A stretch of DNA of 64,000 nucleotides from Flavobacterium sp. CF136 (GTDB lineage Bacteria > Bacteroidota > Bacteroidia > Flavobacteriales > Flavobacteriaceae): NCBI RefSeq assembly GCF_000282055.1, contig NZ_AKJZ01000008.1:62001-126000 (forward strand), given 5' to 3'. A model generated the notes under the pieces. It saw nothing but the letters and a program-made list of their open reading frames with translations. It ran no database searches and was not told where the DNA came from. The first letter of the stretch is position 1. Each line of letters starts with the position of its first letter. Shown piece after piece: positions 29,727 through 38,648 of this stretch. The position numbers were made by a program, and so were the translations under genes.

Positions 29727-29812
29727 AGCCCTGATGGAAGCGGCATCCTTTTGTGGTCTCGTTTTTTTCTAACGAGACCACAAAAGATACAGCGAACAGC
29801 AGGAATAGCTCC
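29727..29812. repeat. Structured hairpin repeat, copy 1
   Basis: An 86-bp element beginning AGCCCTGATGGAAGCGGC and ending CAGCAGGAATAGCTCC. The two halves form an imperfect long hairpin. At its tip TTTTGTGGTCTCG (29749-29761) pairs perfectly with CGAGACCACAAAA (29773-29785). The outer halves are nearly identical to those of copy 2 at 58959-59035, while the tip sequence differs but still pairs. Confidence 0.8.
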
Positions 29813-29860
29813 CTGATATTCAAAATTCAATTCAAAATATATAGTATCTGAATACTAAAA

Positions 29861-30523
29861 TCAATCCATACACTCCATCAATAACAAGTCGCCATCAGAA
29901 TGTGTAATGGTAACCAATCCGTCGTTTGCAACAGAATTACTGCTGCCGGTTCTGTAACCCATTGTTAGTGTATCGTTATGCAAAGGATATTCTAAATTAG
30001 TCGAAAAAATACCATTTACAACTCCAATCGGAATCAATGAGATTGGAGTTTTGGCTGTGTACCATTTTTCAAATTTATTAGGCAATAAAAATATTTTGGA
30101 ATGATCGTCAAGAATTACAATTTTGAGTAAATTTCGATAACGAACAATATTTGTCAGATTGGTAATCGTATGATCGGCACGTCTTCCGGTGGCCCAAACT
30201 ACATTAACAGCAGGAATTTTTCTGTCAATTAAATAGTCAAATGCTTTTTCCAGATCGGTTTTGTTTTGATCCGGAGTATGAACAATTTCGATTGGATATT
30301 GTGAAGTTTTATAGATTTCAGGGTCAAAACCAAGGTCGAAATCACCCAAAAGCACATCTACTTTTATATCTAATTCAATCACTCTTTCGATGGCAGAATC
30401 GAGTACAATAACCAAGGGAGACCACTCAAGCAATTGCCCTAATAACTCAAAATTGCAGGCGGCGCCATTGGCAATTATTAAAGCGGGTTCCTGATCGTCG
30501 CGAACTATATGGTGTGATGACAT
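29861..30523 (-). CDS. Thiamine pyrophosphokinase
   Basis: 220 residues. Transfers pyrophosphate from ATP to thiamine to make thiamine diphosphate. Family motifs: LIIANGAACNFELL near the N-terminus, LLGDFDLG at 58-65 with the metal-binding acids, TPDQNKTDLEKAFDYL at 83-98 and ATGRRADHTI at 111-120 in the thiamine-binding region. The C-terminal beta domain ends SDGDLLLMECMD. The gene is 73 bp after the DinB gene on the same strand and may be read from the same transcript. Confidence 0.93.
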   Translation of the reverse strand: MSSHHIVRDDQEPALIIANGAACNFELLGQLLEWSPLVIVLDSAIERVIELDIKVDVLLGDFDLGFDPEIYKTSQYPIEIVHTPDQNKTDLEKAFDYLIDRKIPAVNVVWATGRRADHTITNLTNIVRYRNLLKIVILDDHSKIFLLPNKFEKWYTAKTPISLIPIGVVNGIFSTNLEYPLHNDTLTMGYRTGSSNSVANDGLVTITHSDGDLLLMECMD

Positions 30524-30596
30524 TTTAATTTTAGGATTTAATTTTCGAATTCAAAGATATGGAATCTTAGAAACTTAGTGCCTTAAATCTCAAAAC

Positions 30597-31040
30597 CTAT
30601 GCTAACAGTCTACGATGGTAATTAATCTGCCCTAAATGATACGCTAAATGTGTTGACAGATGAATAAGAAAAAAGCCTGTTGTCATTTCCTTTTCGAAAA
30701 CAACCAATGGATAAATTGCTTCCAAATCGGTTTCAGTCAAAGTATCGAGTGCTTTATTTACAACTAAAATTGTGTTTTCAATTTTTTCTATTAATTCTGA
30801 TCTTGGAACATCTTTTAATGAAAACTCAAGTTCACGATTTCTGATATAACCAGTTTTTCCAATTTCGGCACCAATGTATGTATTGAGATTCCCGATCAAA
30901 TGTAAACAGAGGTTTCCCGCTGAATTTGATATATTTTTATCAATTTCCCAAATTTGTGATTCGTTTTGATACGATTCGATTTCTAATTTTAGTTTATTCA
31001 GATCCCGGTCAAAAAGTGATTTTAAAGTTTCGATTAACAT
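30597..31040 (-). CDS. DinB-like superfamily protein
   Basis: 147 residues forming a four-helix bundle typical of the DinB/YfiT superfamily of putative metal-dependent enzymes. Candidate metal ligands are His47 (LCLHLIGNLN) and the histidines in HLSTHLAYHLGQINYH (127, 131, 135). The DinB name comes from damage-inducible genes of Bacillus; a few members are thiol-dependent transferases (bacillithiol or mycothiol), but the role here is unknown. Five bases after the GyrI-like gene, the last of a tight four-gene set behind a TonB receptor. Confidence 0.8.
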   Translation of the reverse strand: MLIETLKSLFDRDLNKLKLEIESYQNESQIWEIDKNISNSAGNLCLHLIGNLNTYIGAEIGKTGYIRNRELEFSLKDVPRSELIEKIENTILVVNKALDTLTETDLEAIYPLVVFEKEMTTGFFLIHLSTHLAYHLGQINYHRRLLA

Positions 31041-31045
31041 AATAA

Positions 31046-31537
31046 TTATAAATTTTTAGTTTTTATTGGAATCCAGATTTCTTCTTCAGAATCAGGATCT
31101 TCTTTTTTGTATTTTTCATTCATTACTGCAAAATGAGGCCGATAGTCTACACTGTATTCTGAATTTGGAAGCCATTCGGTAAAAATAGCATTATATGTTT
31201 TATGCCCTTCGCTTTGCGGGCCTTTGTGAATAAAAACGGCATACAAACCTCCCGGAATTATTAAGCCTTCCATTTCTGATGGAATAAAATCGAAATTTTC
31301 AACTTCTACAGCCGCCCATTTTTCAAAAGTGTTTTCCGGATTAAAATGATCAAAATACCCTACAGGAAATACTTCAAGCGAATATAAATCAGAATCAACT
31401 GAATTTTTGATTTCTTTACGTCTTGGCATAAAACTACTCCATAATTGAAATGTTTTATTTTCGACAAAAGACATGGTAGTATGTTTTCCGATTAATTTTT
31501 TCTCCGTTAAATTTTCAATTCTGCCCTTCATTTTCAT
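31046..31537 (-). CDS. GyrI-like small-molecule-binding domain protein
   Basis: 163 residues, a stand-alone effector-binding domain of the AraC-E/GyrI type with no DNA-binding part. Recognisable pieces: KKLIGKHTTMSFVENKTFQL at the start, EVENFDFIPSEMEGLIIPG, YAVFIHKGP and NSEYSVDYRPHF at the C-terminus. These domains bind hydrophobic or cationic small molecules; some are hydrolases or DNA gyrase inhibitors. It starts 6 bp after DUF4249 and ends 5 bp before the DinB gene. Confidence 0.8.
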   Translation of the reverse strand: MKMKGRIENLTEKKLIGKHTTMSFVENKTFQLWSSFMPRRKEIKNSVDSDLYSLEVFPVGYFDHFNPENTFEKWAAVEVENFDFIPSEMEGLIIPGGLYAVFIHKGPQSEGHKTYNAIFTEWLPNSEYSVDYRPHFAVMNEKYKKEDPDSEEEIWIPIKTKNL

Positions 31538-31543
31538 ACTGAA

Positions 31544-32365
31544 TTATTTGATAGTATATTTTTTTGAAACCATTTCGCTAAGCGAAAAATAACCCAAAGG
31601 ATAGTTACTTTTATCTGTTGTATTGATAATATTTCCTTTTACTGTTGCCGGAGGAGATTGAAAAGGCCCTCCTATATTATCGCCTGCAATACTTATTACT
31701 ATACTCATGTAATTATAATATTGTTTTGAAATTCCGTAGTGGGTTACTTCGACTTCGTCTCCAATTTTTAAATCCTTACCATCTGAAAAACTAAAAAATT
31801 CATTGCCCTGAAAAAGCTTATCTTCATCAACAGAGTAATTTGATGTAATTTTATTCGAATATACGTATTTATACAAATAATAATTATCTGCATTAGCCGG
31901 ATCGTTATAAAAAGCCCTAATTATAATATCACTACCCATGGGTTCACCTATATTGTTTTGTGTAATAGTTTTTATAGGAACTATAGATTTTAAAGTTTCA
32001 GTAGCTGTATAGGTATTACCATTACTTATAACCGTGAGGGTATAAGTTCCTTCAATTACAGGTTTGAAATTATTACAAACATATCTGCCTGATTCAGGTA
32101 CTTCTGCAAAATTAAATTGTTGGTTAGCACTATTTCTAATATAAACAGTAGCTCCTGAAACTATTGGGATTTCATCTCCAAAATAATTGGCTGTGGTTGT
32201 CAGCTTTATGGTTTGCTGTGCGCCCGAAGTTCCTTTTTTCCAATTTATGGCAGCTTCTATGACTAATTTTGGAGCACTATCATTTAAATCAACATCAATA
32301 ACCTCTTCACAGCTTGTAAAGAATAACGATATAAAAAATGCCATTAATAAGATTACTTTTTTCAT
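31544..32365 (-). CDS. DUF4249 lipoprotein
   Basis: 273 residues. Signal with lipobox ISLFFTSCEE, Cys at residue 19. The start of the mature part (VIDVDLNDSAPKLVIEAAI) and the strand-rich body with ATVYIRNSAN and GTYTLTVISNGNTYTATETL match DUF4249, a family almost always encoded next to a TonB-dependent receptor. It probably forms an outer-membrane lipoprotein partner of the receptor upstream (39 bp gap), by analogy with SusD-like pairs; the ligand is unknown. Confidence 0.9.
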   Translation of the reverse strand: MKKVILLMAFFISLFFTSCEEVIDVDLNDSAPKLVIEAAINWKKGTSGAQQTIKLTTTANYFGDEIPIVSGATVYIRNSANQQFNFAEVPESGRYVCNNFKPVIEGTYTLTVISNGNTYTATETLKSIVPIKTITQNNIGEPMGSDIIIRAFYNDPANADNYYLYKYVYSNKITSNYSVDEDKLFQGNEFFSFSDGKDLKIGDEVEVTHYGISKQYYNYMSIVISIAGDNIGGPFQSPPATVKGNIINTTDKSNYPLGYFSLSEMVSKKYTIK

Positions 32366-32404
32366 ACTCTGTATTTTTTTACTTTCTTTTACAGAAAATA
32401 GTTT

Positions 32405-34783
32405 CTAAAATTTAAAATTATAACTGACTGCAGGCACAATTCCAAAAATGGATGTTTTTATCGCTTCATTATTTCCGGTATCTGCATTTTGACGGAAGTT
32501 CACTGAAGCAGCATTCTGACGATTATACACATTGTAAATACTAAAAACCCACTCCCCTTTCCATTTTCTTTCTTTGTTTTTTTCCAGGGCTAAAGTGGCC
32601 GAGATATCCAAATGGTGATAAGCCGGTAAACGATTTTCATTTCGTAATCCATAACTGGGAACAGTTATTCCCAAATATTCATACTGCCCGTTTGGATAAG
32701 TAACCGGCTGACCGGATTGCAAAACAAAATTAGCTCCAAATGACCATCTTTCATTTAAATTATAAGTAGACGTAATAGCTAAATTATGCGTTTTATCATA
32801 AACAGAACTATACCATTGACCATTATTAATACCTGGTTCTTCAGCTGTTCTCCCCGGTGTTTGCTGCTCTGATTTTGAAAGTGTATAAGAAATCCAGCCA
32901 TTGAGTTTTCCTTTGTTTTTCTTAAACATCATTTCTATACCATAAGCCCGCATCCGCCCATTTAAAATTACCTGTTCGATAGCATCATTCGCAATCAAAT
33001 CGGCACCATCAATATAATTCAGTCTGTTCTGAATTTTCTTGTAATAGGTTTCCACTTCAAATGAATAAGTCCCTTCATTCATATTTCTGAAATATCCTAA
33101 AGCTACCTGATCCGCAATTTGTGGTTTGATGTAATTATCGCTTGGCATCCAGACATCAAGCGGTGTTTGTGATGTAGTGTTTGAGATTAACTGAAGATAT
33201 TGGGTCATTTTGTTATAACTTGCTTTTATCGCCTGATTATCATTCAATTGATAAGAAATTGAAAATCGTGGTTCTAAATTATTATAACTTTCAATCATCT
33301 TATTTTTACGGTAATATTTGGTAGAAACCGGAGTTCCTTTTTCATAAATCTGCATATCCGGATTAAAAACCACCGGATTATTGTTTTCATACAAATTAAT
33401 TGTTGAAGCTCCCAAACGATAAAACAAGCTGAATCTCAATCCGTAAGAAACAGTAATTTTTTTCGAAAGCTCATGTTCTGCACCAATATACACCGAGGGT
33501 TCGAATGCGTATTTCTTATCCAATTGATCAGCGTTAATTCTAATTGCATCATCTGAGGGTATAATTGTACCGGGATTAAACTCATAGTAAATTCCGCTTA
33601 AACCATAATCCAATTTGAGTTTATCTGAAATATAGTTTTTAAAATCGTATTTAATATTGTAATTTTTAATACCTGAATCCCATTTGAAACCGACAAAATC
33701 TAAAGTAAGTTCATAAAAATAATCACTATAAATCAATGATAAATTTGCAAATAATTTATCCGAATACAAATGATTCCAACGCAAATTCAAGGTCGAATTC
33801 CCATAAATATTCGCAAAAACTTTATTCATACTAAAAACATCACGACCAAAATAACCTGACAAAAATAAACTGTTGTTATTGTTTAATTTATAGTTTAATT
33901 TGGTATTCAAATCATAAAAATAGGCAGCGTTGCCTTTTTGACCCTCTGAAAGTTTCAGGAATAAATGCGCATAGGACGCCCTACCTCCTATCAAAAATGA
34001 ACCTTTATTTTTTACTAAAGGACCTTCTGCAAGAATTCGGCTCGAAATCACCCCAATTCCTCCATTTACATGAAATTCTTTACTGTTCCCGTCTTTCTGA
34101 TAAATATCCAAAACAGAAGAAGCCCTGCCTCCGTAACGTGCCGGAATTCCTCCTTTGTATAATTTTAAATCCTTTACGGCATCAGGATTAAAAACAGAAA
34201 AAAAACCAAAAACATGTGAAGAATTAAATATGGCCGCTTCGTCCAATAAAATTAAATTCTGGTCTGCCCCTCCACCCCGTACATTAAACCCTGAAGCCCC
34301 TTCTCCTGCATTTGTAACTCCCGGAAGCAATAAAATAGATTTCAAAACATCGACTTCGCCCAAAACGACAGGCATTTTTTTGATAACAGAAATAGAAAGT
34401 TTATTAACACTCATTTCCGGGGACTTAATGTTACTCATCTCTTTATTATCGATAATTATAACTTCCTGAAGCTCTTCGCCACTTTCATTTAAGGATAAAT
34501 TATTTTTGGTATTCTGATTTAAGAGTATCGTTTTTTCTACAGTCTCATAACCTAAAAAGCTGATTTCTACCTGATATTCCCCTTCAGGAAGTGTAAGTGA
34601 ATAAAACCCGTATTCGTTTGTTGTAGTTCCAATTTCCAAAGCCGGGATATAAATATTCACACCAATTAAAGTTTCATTATTTTTAAAGTCAGTTATAGTA
34701 CCGCTTAGCGCAAATTTTTCTTGAGAAAACGAAATTAAAGTAGTAAGAAAAATAACAAATGTGCTGATTTTTTTTGTAACCAT
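32405..34783 (-). CDS. TonB-dependent outer-membrane receptor with carboxypeptidase-like N-terminal domain
   Basis: 792 residues from ATG 34783; an in-frame ATG at 34822 would place a hydrophilic piece ahead of the signal peptide and is rejected. After the signal (VIFLTTLISFSQ) comes a carboxypeptidase-regulatory-like domain (LSGTITDFKNNETLIGVNIY, about 22-95), a plug domain (ISVIKKMPVVLGEVDVLKSI, NVRGGGADQNLILLDEA) and a 22-strand barrel ending in the aromatic terminus VSYNFKF. It imports a substrate across the outer membrane using TonB energy. First gene of a four-gene operon with DUF4249, GyrI-like and DinB genes. Confidence 0.95.
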   Translation of the reverse strand: MVTKKISTFVIFLTTLISFSQEKFALSGTITDFKNNETLIGVNIYIPALEIGTTTNEYGFYSLTLPEGEYQVEISFLGYETVEKTILLNQNTKNNLSLNESGEELQEVIIIDNKEMSNIKSPEMSVNKLSISVIKKMPVVLGEVDVLKSILLLPGVTNAGEGASGFNVRGGGADQNLILLDEAAIFNSSHVFGFFSVFNPDAVKDLKLYKGGIPARYGGRASSVLDIYQKDGNSKEFHVNGGIGVISSRILAEGPLVKNKGSFLIGGRASYAHLFLKLSEGQKGNAAYFYDLNTKLNYKLNNNNSLFLSGYFGRDVFSMNKVFANIYGNSTLNLRWNHLYSDKLFANLSLIYSDYFYELTLDFVGFKWDSGIKNYNIKYDFKNYISDKLKLDYGLSGIYYEFNPGTIIPSDDAIRINADQLDKKYAFEPSVYIGAEHELSKKITVSYGLRFSLFYRLGASTINLYENNNPVVFNPDMQIYEKGTPVSTKYYRKNKMIESYNNLEPRFSISYQLNDNQAIKASYNKMTQYLQLISNTTSQTPLDVWMPSDNYIKPQIADQVALGYFRNMNEGTYSFEVETYYKKIQNRLNYIDGADLIANDAIEQVILNGRMRAYGIEMMFKKNKGKLNGWISYTLSKSEQQTPGRTAEEPGINNGQWYSSVYDKTHNLAITSTYNLNERWSFGANFVLQSGQPVTYPNGQYEYLGITVPSYGLRNENRLPAYHHLDISATLALEKNKERKWKGEWVFSIYNVYNRQNAASVNFRQNADTGNNEAIKTSIFGIVPAVSYNFKF

Positions 34784-35014
34784 CTTCTGAGTTTGATATA
34801 CATATTTAACAACTGCAATCAAATATTGTTGTATTACAACTGTTAATTATGAGTTAAGAAAATTTTCTTTCATCTTAAACCAAAGATAAATTTCAGAAAT
34901 TGTTTTGTTTATCTCAAAAAATTTAATTTGTGTCTTATAAAATTTCTTCATTGTCCTTTTCTCTTTTCGTTTGGAGAAAAATTCATTATTTTTTTACAAT
35001 TCCTGATAATATAT

Positions 35015-35060
35015 AAAAAAAGAGAAACTCTGCAGTTAATTACCCTGTAGAGTTTTCTCG
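35015..35060 (-). terminator. Intrinsic terminator after the AHSA1 genes
   Basis: GAGAAACTCTGCAG (35022-35035) pairs with CTGTAGAGTTTTCTC (35045-35059), nearly perfect. The A-run at 35015-35020 becomes the U-tract of the minus-strand transcript. Confidence 0.8.
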
Positions 35061-35111
35061 TTGCTCAAAAGCTTTATTATATTACAGTCTTTTTTACCAA
35101 ATTAATGTAAT

Positions 35112-35615
35112 CTATTTTATTTCTGATTCAAAAATTTTATCCAGCCCTTCCATTGCAATTGTGAATCCTTCCTTGAAGCCCATTTCGATAATCATTTCCA
35201 AATCGGATAATTTTTCATGTTTTATTACGATATCAACAAAAGTTGAATTCCCATGATGAGAAAAAGTCACGTCCCAGTCAGAACGCGGAAAATCATTGTT
35301 TAAATTGCCTTCGCTGTCGCAAAAAGCATCCAGATATTTAAAATTTGTTTTAGGCGTTATAGATTTAAAGTCAGCCAAAGCCCAATGCTCTTCACCTTCC
35401 GGTCCGACCATTGCATAAAGTCTCTGACCTCCTTCTTTAAAATTCATACTTTTTGTTCTCGATTTCCACGGAGCAGGCGCCCACCATTGATCCAGGATTT
35501 CAGCTTCTGTCCAAGCAGACCAAACATTAGCAATTGGAGCGTTAAATTCACGTTTTACATTAACCGTGCTATTTTCTTTATCTACGGTAAAATTCATTAA
35601 AAGATTAGATTTCAT
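35112..35615 (-). CDS. SRPBCC (AHSA1-type) protein, paralogue 2
   Basis: 167 residues of the Aha1/START-like SRPBCC fold: [53 protein letters not shown] and the C-terminal helix [18 protein letters not shown]. Such proteins are often encoded with ArsR regulators and may bind a small hydrophobic ligand. Very similar along its whole length to the neighbouring paralogue at 35669, with which it shares the opening MNFSV/MNFTVDKEN; a recent tandem duplication is likely. Third gene of the arsR set. Confidence 0.9.
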   Translation of the reverse strand: MKSNLLMNFTVDKENSTVNVKREFNAPIANVWSAWTEAEILDQWWAPAPWKSRTKSMNFKEGGQRLYAMVGPEGEEHWALADFKSITPKTNFKYLDAFCDSEGNLNNDFPRSDWDVTFSHHGNSTFVDIVIKHEKLSDLEMIIEMGFKEGFTIAMEGLDKIFESEIK

Positions 35616-35668
35616 TTTCTTTAGATTTTAAATTCATTATTACTTAATTCAGTTTATTGAAACGGTTT

Positions 35669-36169
35669 TTACTTTCCTGCCTCAAAGATTTTATCCAAAC
35701 CTTCCATTGCAATTGTAAATCCTTCCTTGAAGCCCATTTCGATAATCATTTCTAACTCGGCTAAGCTATCGCGTCGAATCGCAATATCAACAATTGTCGA
35801 ATTGCCCTGTTCGGAGAAAGTGAGATCCCAGTAAGAACTTCCTAAATTTGGATCCGGATTCTCTTCAGAATCACAAAAAGTCGAAGAATGCTTAAAATTC
35901 GTTTTTGGAGAAATTGAAGTATAATCAAAGAAACTCCAGCGTTCCTGACCTTCAGGACCAACCATTGCATACAGTCTTCGGCCTCCAACTTTAAAATCCA
36001 TCCTTTTTGTTTTAGACTTCCAGGGAGTTGGAGCCCACCATTGATCCAGGATTTCTACTTCTGTCCAGGCAGACCAAACATTCGCAATTGGAGCATTAAA
36101 TTCACGTTTTACATTAACCGTACAATTTTCTTTATCTACGGAAAAATTCATTAAAAGATTAGTTTTCAT
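35669..36169 (-). CDS. SRPBCC (AHSA1-type) protein, paralogue 1
   Basis: 166 residues with the same START-like fold as the downstream gene ([18 protein letters not shown] and [18 protein letters not shown] are shared almost exactly). The differences cluster in the strand region [11 protein letters not shown] and in the stretch around residues 95-120. Its start overlaps the last 11 bases of the arsR gene, so the two are translationally coupled. Function is unknown beyond the fold; a ligand-binding or stress role under ArsR control is inference. Confidence 0.9.
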   Translation of the reverse strand: MKTNLLMNFSVDKENCTVNVKREFNAPIANVWSAWTEVEILDQWWAPTPWKSKTKRMDFKVGGRRLYAMVGPEGQERWSFFDYTSISPKTNFKHSSTFCDSEENPDPNLGSSYWDLTFSEQGNSTIVDIAIRRDSLAELEMIIEMGFKEGFTIAMEGLDKIFEAGK

Positions 36170-36485
36170 TTTCTTTAGCTTTTAAATTAATTAATACTTG
36201 ATCCAGTTGATTGAAACGGTTTTCCCATATCTGTTTAAATTGTTCCAGCCATTGGTCTACTTCTTTCATTTTATCAATCTTAAGCTGATAATAGATTTCC
36301 CTTCCCGTTTTTCTTTCCTCTAATAATTCACATTCATTAAGGATTTTAATGTGTTTTGAAACTGCCTGCCGCGTTGTATTGAATTTTTCGGCTATTGCAT
36401 TTGGTGTTAATGCAGACGAAGAAATCAGTACCAAAATAGCTCTGCGGGTTGGGTCGGCAATAGCTTGAAAAATATCTCGTTTCAT
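36159..36485 (-). CDS. ArsR-family transcriptional regulator
   Basis: 108 residues with a winged helix-turn-helix: [20 protein letters not shown], then [20 protein letters not shown] (recognition helix) and the wing [13 protein letters not shown]. The metal-binding ELCVCDL motif of true arsenic sensors is absent, so it is the type paired with AHSA1 proteins. A palindrome at 36515-36534 overlaps its promoter and is the best candidate for its own operator. Heads a three-gene operon. Confidence 0.93.
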   Translation of the reverse strand: MKRDIFQAIADPTRRAILVLISSSALTPNAIAEKFNTTRQAVSKHIKILNECELLEERKTGREIYYQLKIDKMKEVDQWLEQFKQIWENRFNQLDQVLINLKAKENEN

Positions 36486-36514
36486 TTTTGATTTATTTAA
36501 TTACGCAATCAATC

Positions 36515-36534
36515 AGTTGCAAATATACGCAACT
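36515..36534 (-). promoter_or_regulatory. Promoter with overlapping palindromic operator for arsR-AHSA1
   Basis: AGTTGC and GCAACT form a perfect 6-bp inverted repeat with an 8-bp centre. On the minus strand the centre contains TATATTTG (36520-36527), a perfect -7 box. A dimeric ArsR protein bound here would block RNA polymerase, which suggests negative autoregulation. Confidence 0.6.
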
Positions 36535-36580
36535 TTTTGGTTTCGCATTATTTTTTTTAATTTTTTTTTTGGCAACCTCC

Positions 36581-36617
36581 AAAAAAAAATCCCATTTGCC
36601 TTATGACAAATGGGATT
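36581..36617 (-). terminator. Intrinsic terminator of the gene ending at 36635
   Basis: ATCCCATTTG pairs with CAAATGGGAT; the A-run at 36581-36589 reads as a U-tract on the minus strand. Confidence 0.85.
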
Positions 36618-36634
36618 ATAAATATTTTTTGTTT

Positions 36635-37816
36635 TTATCTGAATCTGTTTCGGACGATAATATTTTTGAATTTGGCTTTAAGGTCTTCACCGGTATCAAA
36701 AACCATTTGTTCATTGTTTGGGAAAGGTACTGGTCGCTTATTGAAATAACCTAAATAATTTTCATCGCATGCATTTATGTTACCGCGATAAGTTGAATAA
36801 ACATTTTCAAAAACATATTCGCTAGCCACAGGAAATGATTGCATTAACTGATTGGTTTTTAAATTTACATAATCTACTTTAGCAGTTACCTGACATGCTT
36901 TGTATTGCCTGAATTCGAAAATTCTGATTTTGATTATCTTAAAATTATCGACTTTTATCGGGCGTCCTAAACTGTCTTTTACAGGCTTTCCTCTACTATC
37001 CAAAAGTGTTCTTACACCATCTTTAATTTCTCTTTCTTTAGTGAATTCTTTTTCTTTTATCTGTTCCGGCGAAATGAATATTTCTCTGAAGTTTAAAATC
37101 AGGCCATAATCGTAACTAATATTTTTTTGTTTGACGTTGTGATAAACTGTCCATTTATCATTTAATCCGTAAGTACTGAAATCTAATAAATCATTTTGCA
37201 ATTGTCTCGGAATGATCATATTGGTTTCGTTCGTCGCATACACATTTACAAAGTCAGTTCCCTTAAATTGTGCATCGTCCATTAATTTCCTGGCATTCTT
37301 ATAATTTGGATTAATGCTTTCCAGATATGCTAAATCATCATACGCCTTTCTGAAATCAAGTTTGTTTGATGACTTTAAAAGAACTTGTGCATTTTCATAT
37401 AAATATTTTGATAAGGCATTTTTGCTGCTTACAATCTGATCTGAATAATTATCGAACTGAAACTGAGCATTTCTACCCTGTTTTAGCAATTGAAGTGGTA
37501 ATAAAGGCCTGATTTTTTCCTGACGATTATTTAATTGTATATAAGTATTGTAGATACGCTCCAGATTGGCCGGATTTTTTTCTTTCTCCATCATTTCAAG
37601 ATCTCGTAAATCCCTGTCCTTTGCTTTGGCAAAAGCTTCTTCGAGCAGATACACATAATCTTGTTTTCCTTTGGAGTCCTTTTTAGTTTTTAATGCCTCA
37701 ACAGCACGGTTTATAGCACCGTCGTAATCACCATCGTTTATAAGCGATTGCGTTGTTTTTACGCCACATGAAAACACCAGAAATAAGATAGAAACCAGTA
37801 AAGTAATTTTTTGCAT
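36635..37816 (-). CDS. Large helical lipoprotein of unknown function
   Basis: 393 residues from ATG 37816. The frame is open to an ATG at 37864, but only the inner start gives a clean lipoprotein signal (MQKITLLVSILFLVFSCG), and a TATATTTA -7-like box lies between the two. The N-terminal half is helical with TPR-like pairs (SLINDGDYDGAINRAVEAL, YAYLESINPNYKNARKL-type spacing), and the C-terminal half is strand-rich (RIFEFRQYKACQVTAKVDYV). I do not recognise a named family. Probably an outer-membrane-associated lipoprotein; single gene. Confidence 0.75.
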   Translation of the reverse strand: MQKITLLVSILFLVFSCGVKTTQSLINDGDYDGAINRAVEALKTKKDSKGKQDYVYLLEEAFAKAKDRDLRDLEMMEKEKNPANLERIYNTYIQLNNRQEKIRPLLPLQLLKQGRNAQFQFDNYSDQIVSSKNALSKYLYENAQVLLKSSNKLDFRKAYDDLAYLESINPNYKNARKLMDDAQFKGTDFVNVYATNETNMIIPRQLQNDLLDFSTYGLNDKWTVYHNVKQKNISYDYGLILNFREIFISPEQIKEKEFTKEREIKDGVRTLLDSRGKPVKDSLGRPIKVDNFKIIKIRIFEFRQYKACQVTAKVDYVNLKTNQLMQSFPVASEYVFENVYSTYRGNINACDENYLGYFNKRPVPFPNNEQMVFDTGEDLKAKFKNIIVRNRFR

Positions 37817-37921
37817 AAGTATCGCTTTTAAAGGTGTAAATATATCTTTTTTAGCTTTCAACAACTATGCCTTTTCTGAAATTTAATTTTGACTGAATGA
37901 ATTGTGTAATCAGATATAACG

Positions 37922-37965
37922 CAGACGCACTGCCGTGCGCCTCTACGGGGCTACATTACAACACC
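37922..37965. repeat. Interspersed palindromic repeat (GCACTGCCGTGC type)
   Basis: Runs CAGACGCACTGCCGTGC then GCCTCTACGGGGCTACATT. The first half is palindromic (GCAC-TGCC-GTGC). The same core (AGACGCACTGCTGTGCGCC) occurs at 51755-51773, and a worn copy of the second half is at 12764-12790. Confidence 0.75.
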
Positions 37966-38011
37966 CAATGTTAAACTTGTGGCACAAGGAACCATTATTA
38001 TTATTCCGTAA

Positions 38012-38503
38012 TTATTTTATAGCCATTCCGCTTGTTTTATCAAACTCTGCCCTTTCTTCTTCCGACATTCTGTTTCTAAGTAATCTTATTGTATAGCCGC
38101 CTTTCAATTCACCATTATCCAAATACATCCAGTCACTTACCCTGCTTGAATCTATTTTAATTGTATCTCCTTGTTTAACTTCCTTTGTTAGTTCAGGAAG
38201 GTTATCAACTACGCCAAAATATTCTCCGTTTCGTTTAAACAAACCGTTGATCCAGATATGTTCTCCATCGTTATTTACTTTAAAATGTATTTTAATAGCA
38301 AAAAAATCCTGATTTGCATTCTTACTTTCCAATGCCTTATAAAATTCCGGTAGCGTTTGTTTAGCTTCAATGATGATATTGTTCATTTCGGCATCCTGAT
38401 TTTCAACGTTATAAATTGCTGGCTGGTTTTCTCTTTCTATTTTATCAGACTTCTTACAACCAATAATTGTAAAAAGAATAATTAGAATAAATGCTTTTTT
38501 CAT
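38012..38503 (-). CDS. DUF2314 lipoprotein
   Basis: 163 residues from ATG 38503, chosen because it starts a lipoprotein signal (MKKAFILIILFTIIGCKK, Cys at 16); an in-frame ATG 21 bp upstream adds nothing useful. The mature domain matches DUF2314 (YegJ-like): FFAIKIHFKVNNDGEHIWIN, VVDNLPELTKEVKQGDTIKI and SDWMYLDNGELKGGYTIR. Function unknown; these small domains are scattered among bacteria as single genes or repeats. Confidence 0.85.
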   Translation of the reverse strand: MKKAFILIILFTIIGCKKSDKIERENQPAIYNVENQDAEMNNIIIEAKQTLPEFYKALESKNANQDFFAIKIHFKVNNDGEHIWINGLFKRNGEYFGVVDNLPELTKEVKQGDTIKIDSSRVSDWMYLDNGELKGGYTIRLLRNRMSEEERAEFDKTSGMAIK

Positions 38504-38648
38504 AGTAGTTCTAAAATATTGCAACGCTGTGTGGTTTTGGAAAAGTTATAGTGAACAGCGTATTTTTTCGCAAAGATAGAATAATATTTGAATGATTTTT
38601 CCTAAATTTAATTTAGAAGGAGAAAATTTAGATACCTGAATTACAATA

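Noticed and set aside
34823..35111. Possible gene between the TonB receptor and the AHSA1 genes
   Set aside because: No open frame with a start and protein-like content; the stretch holds upstream sequence of the receptor and a terminator.
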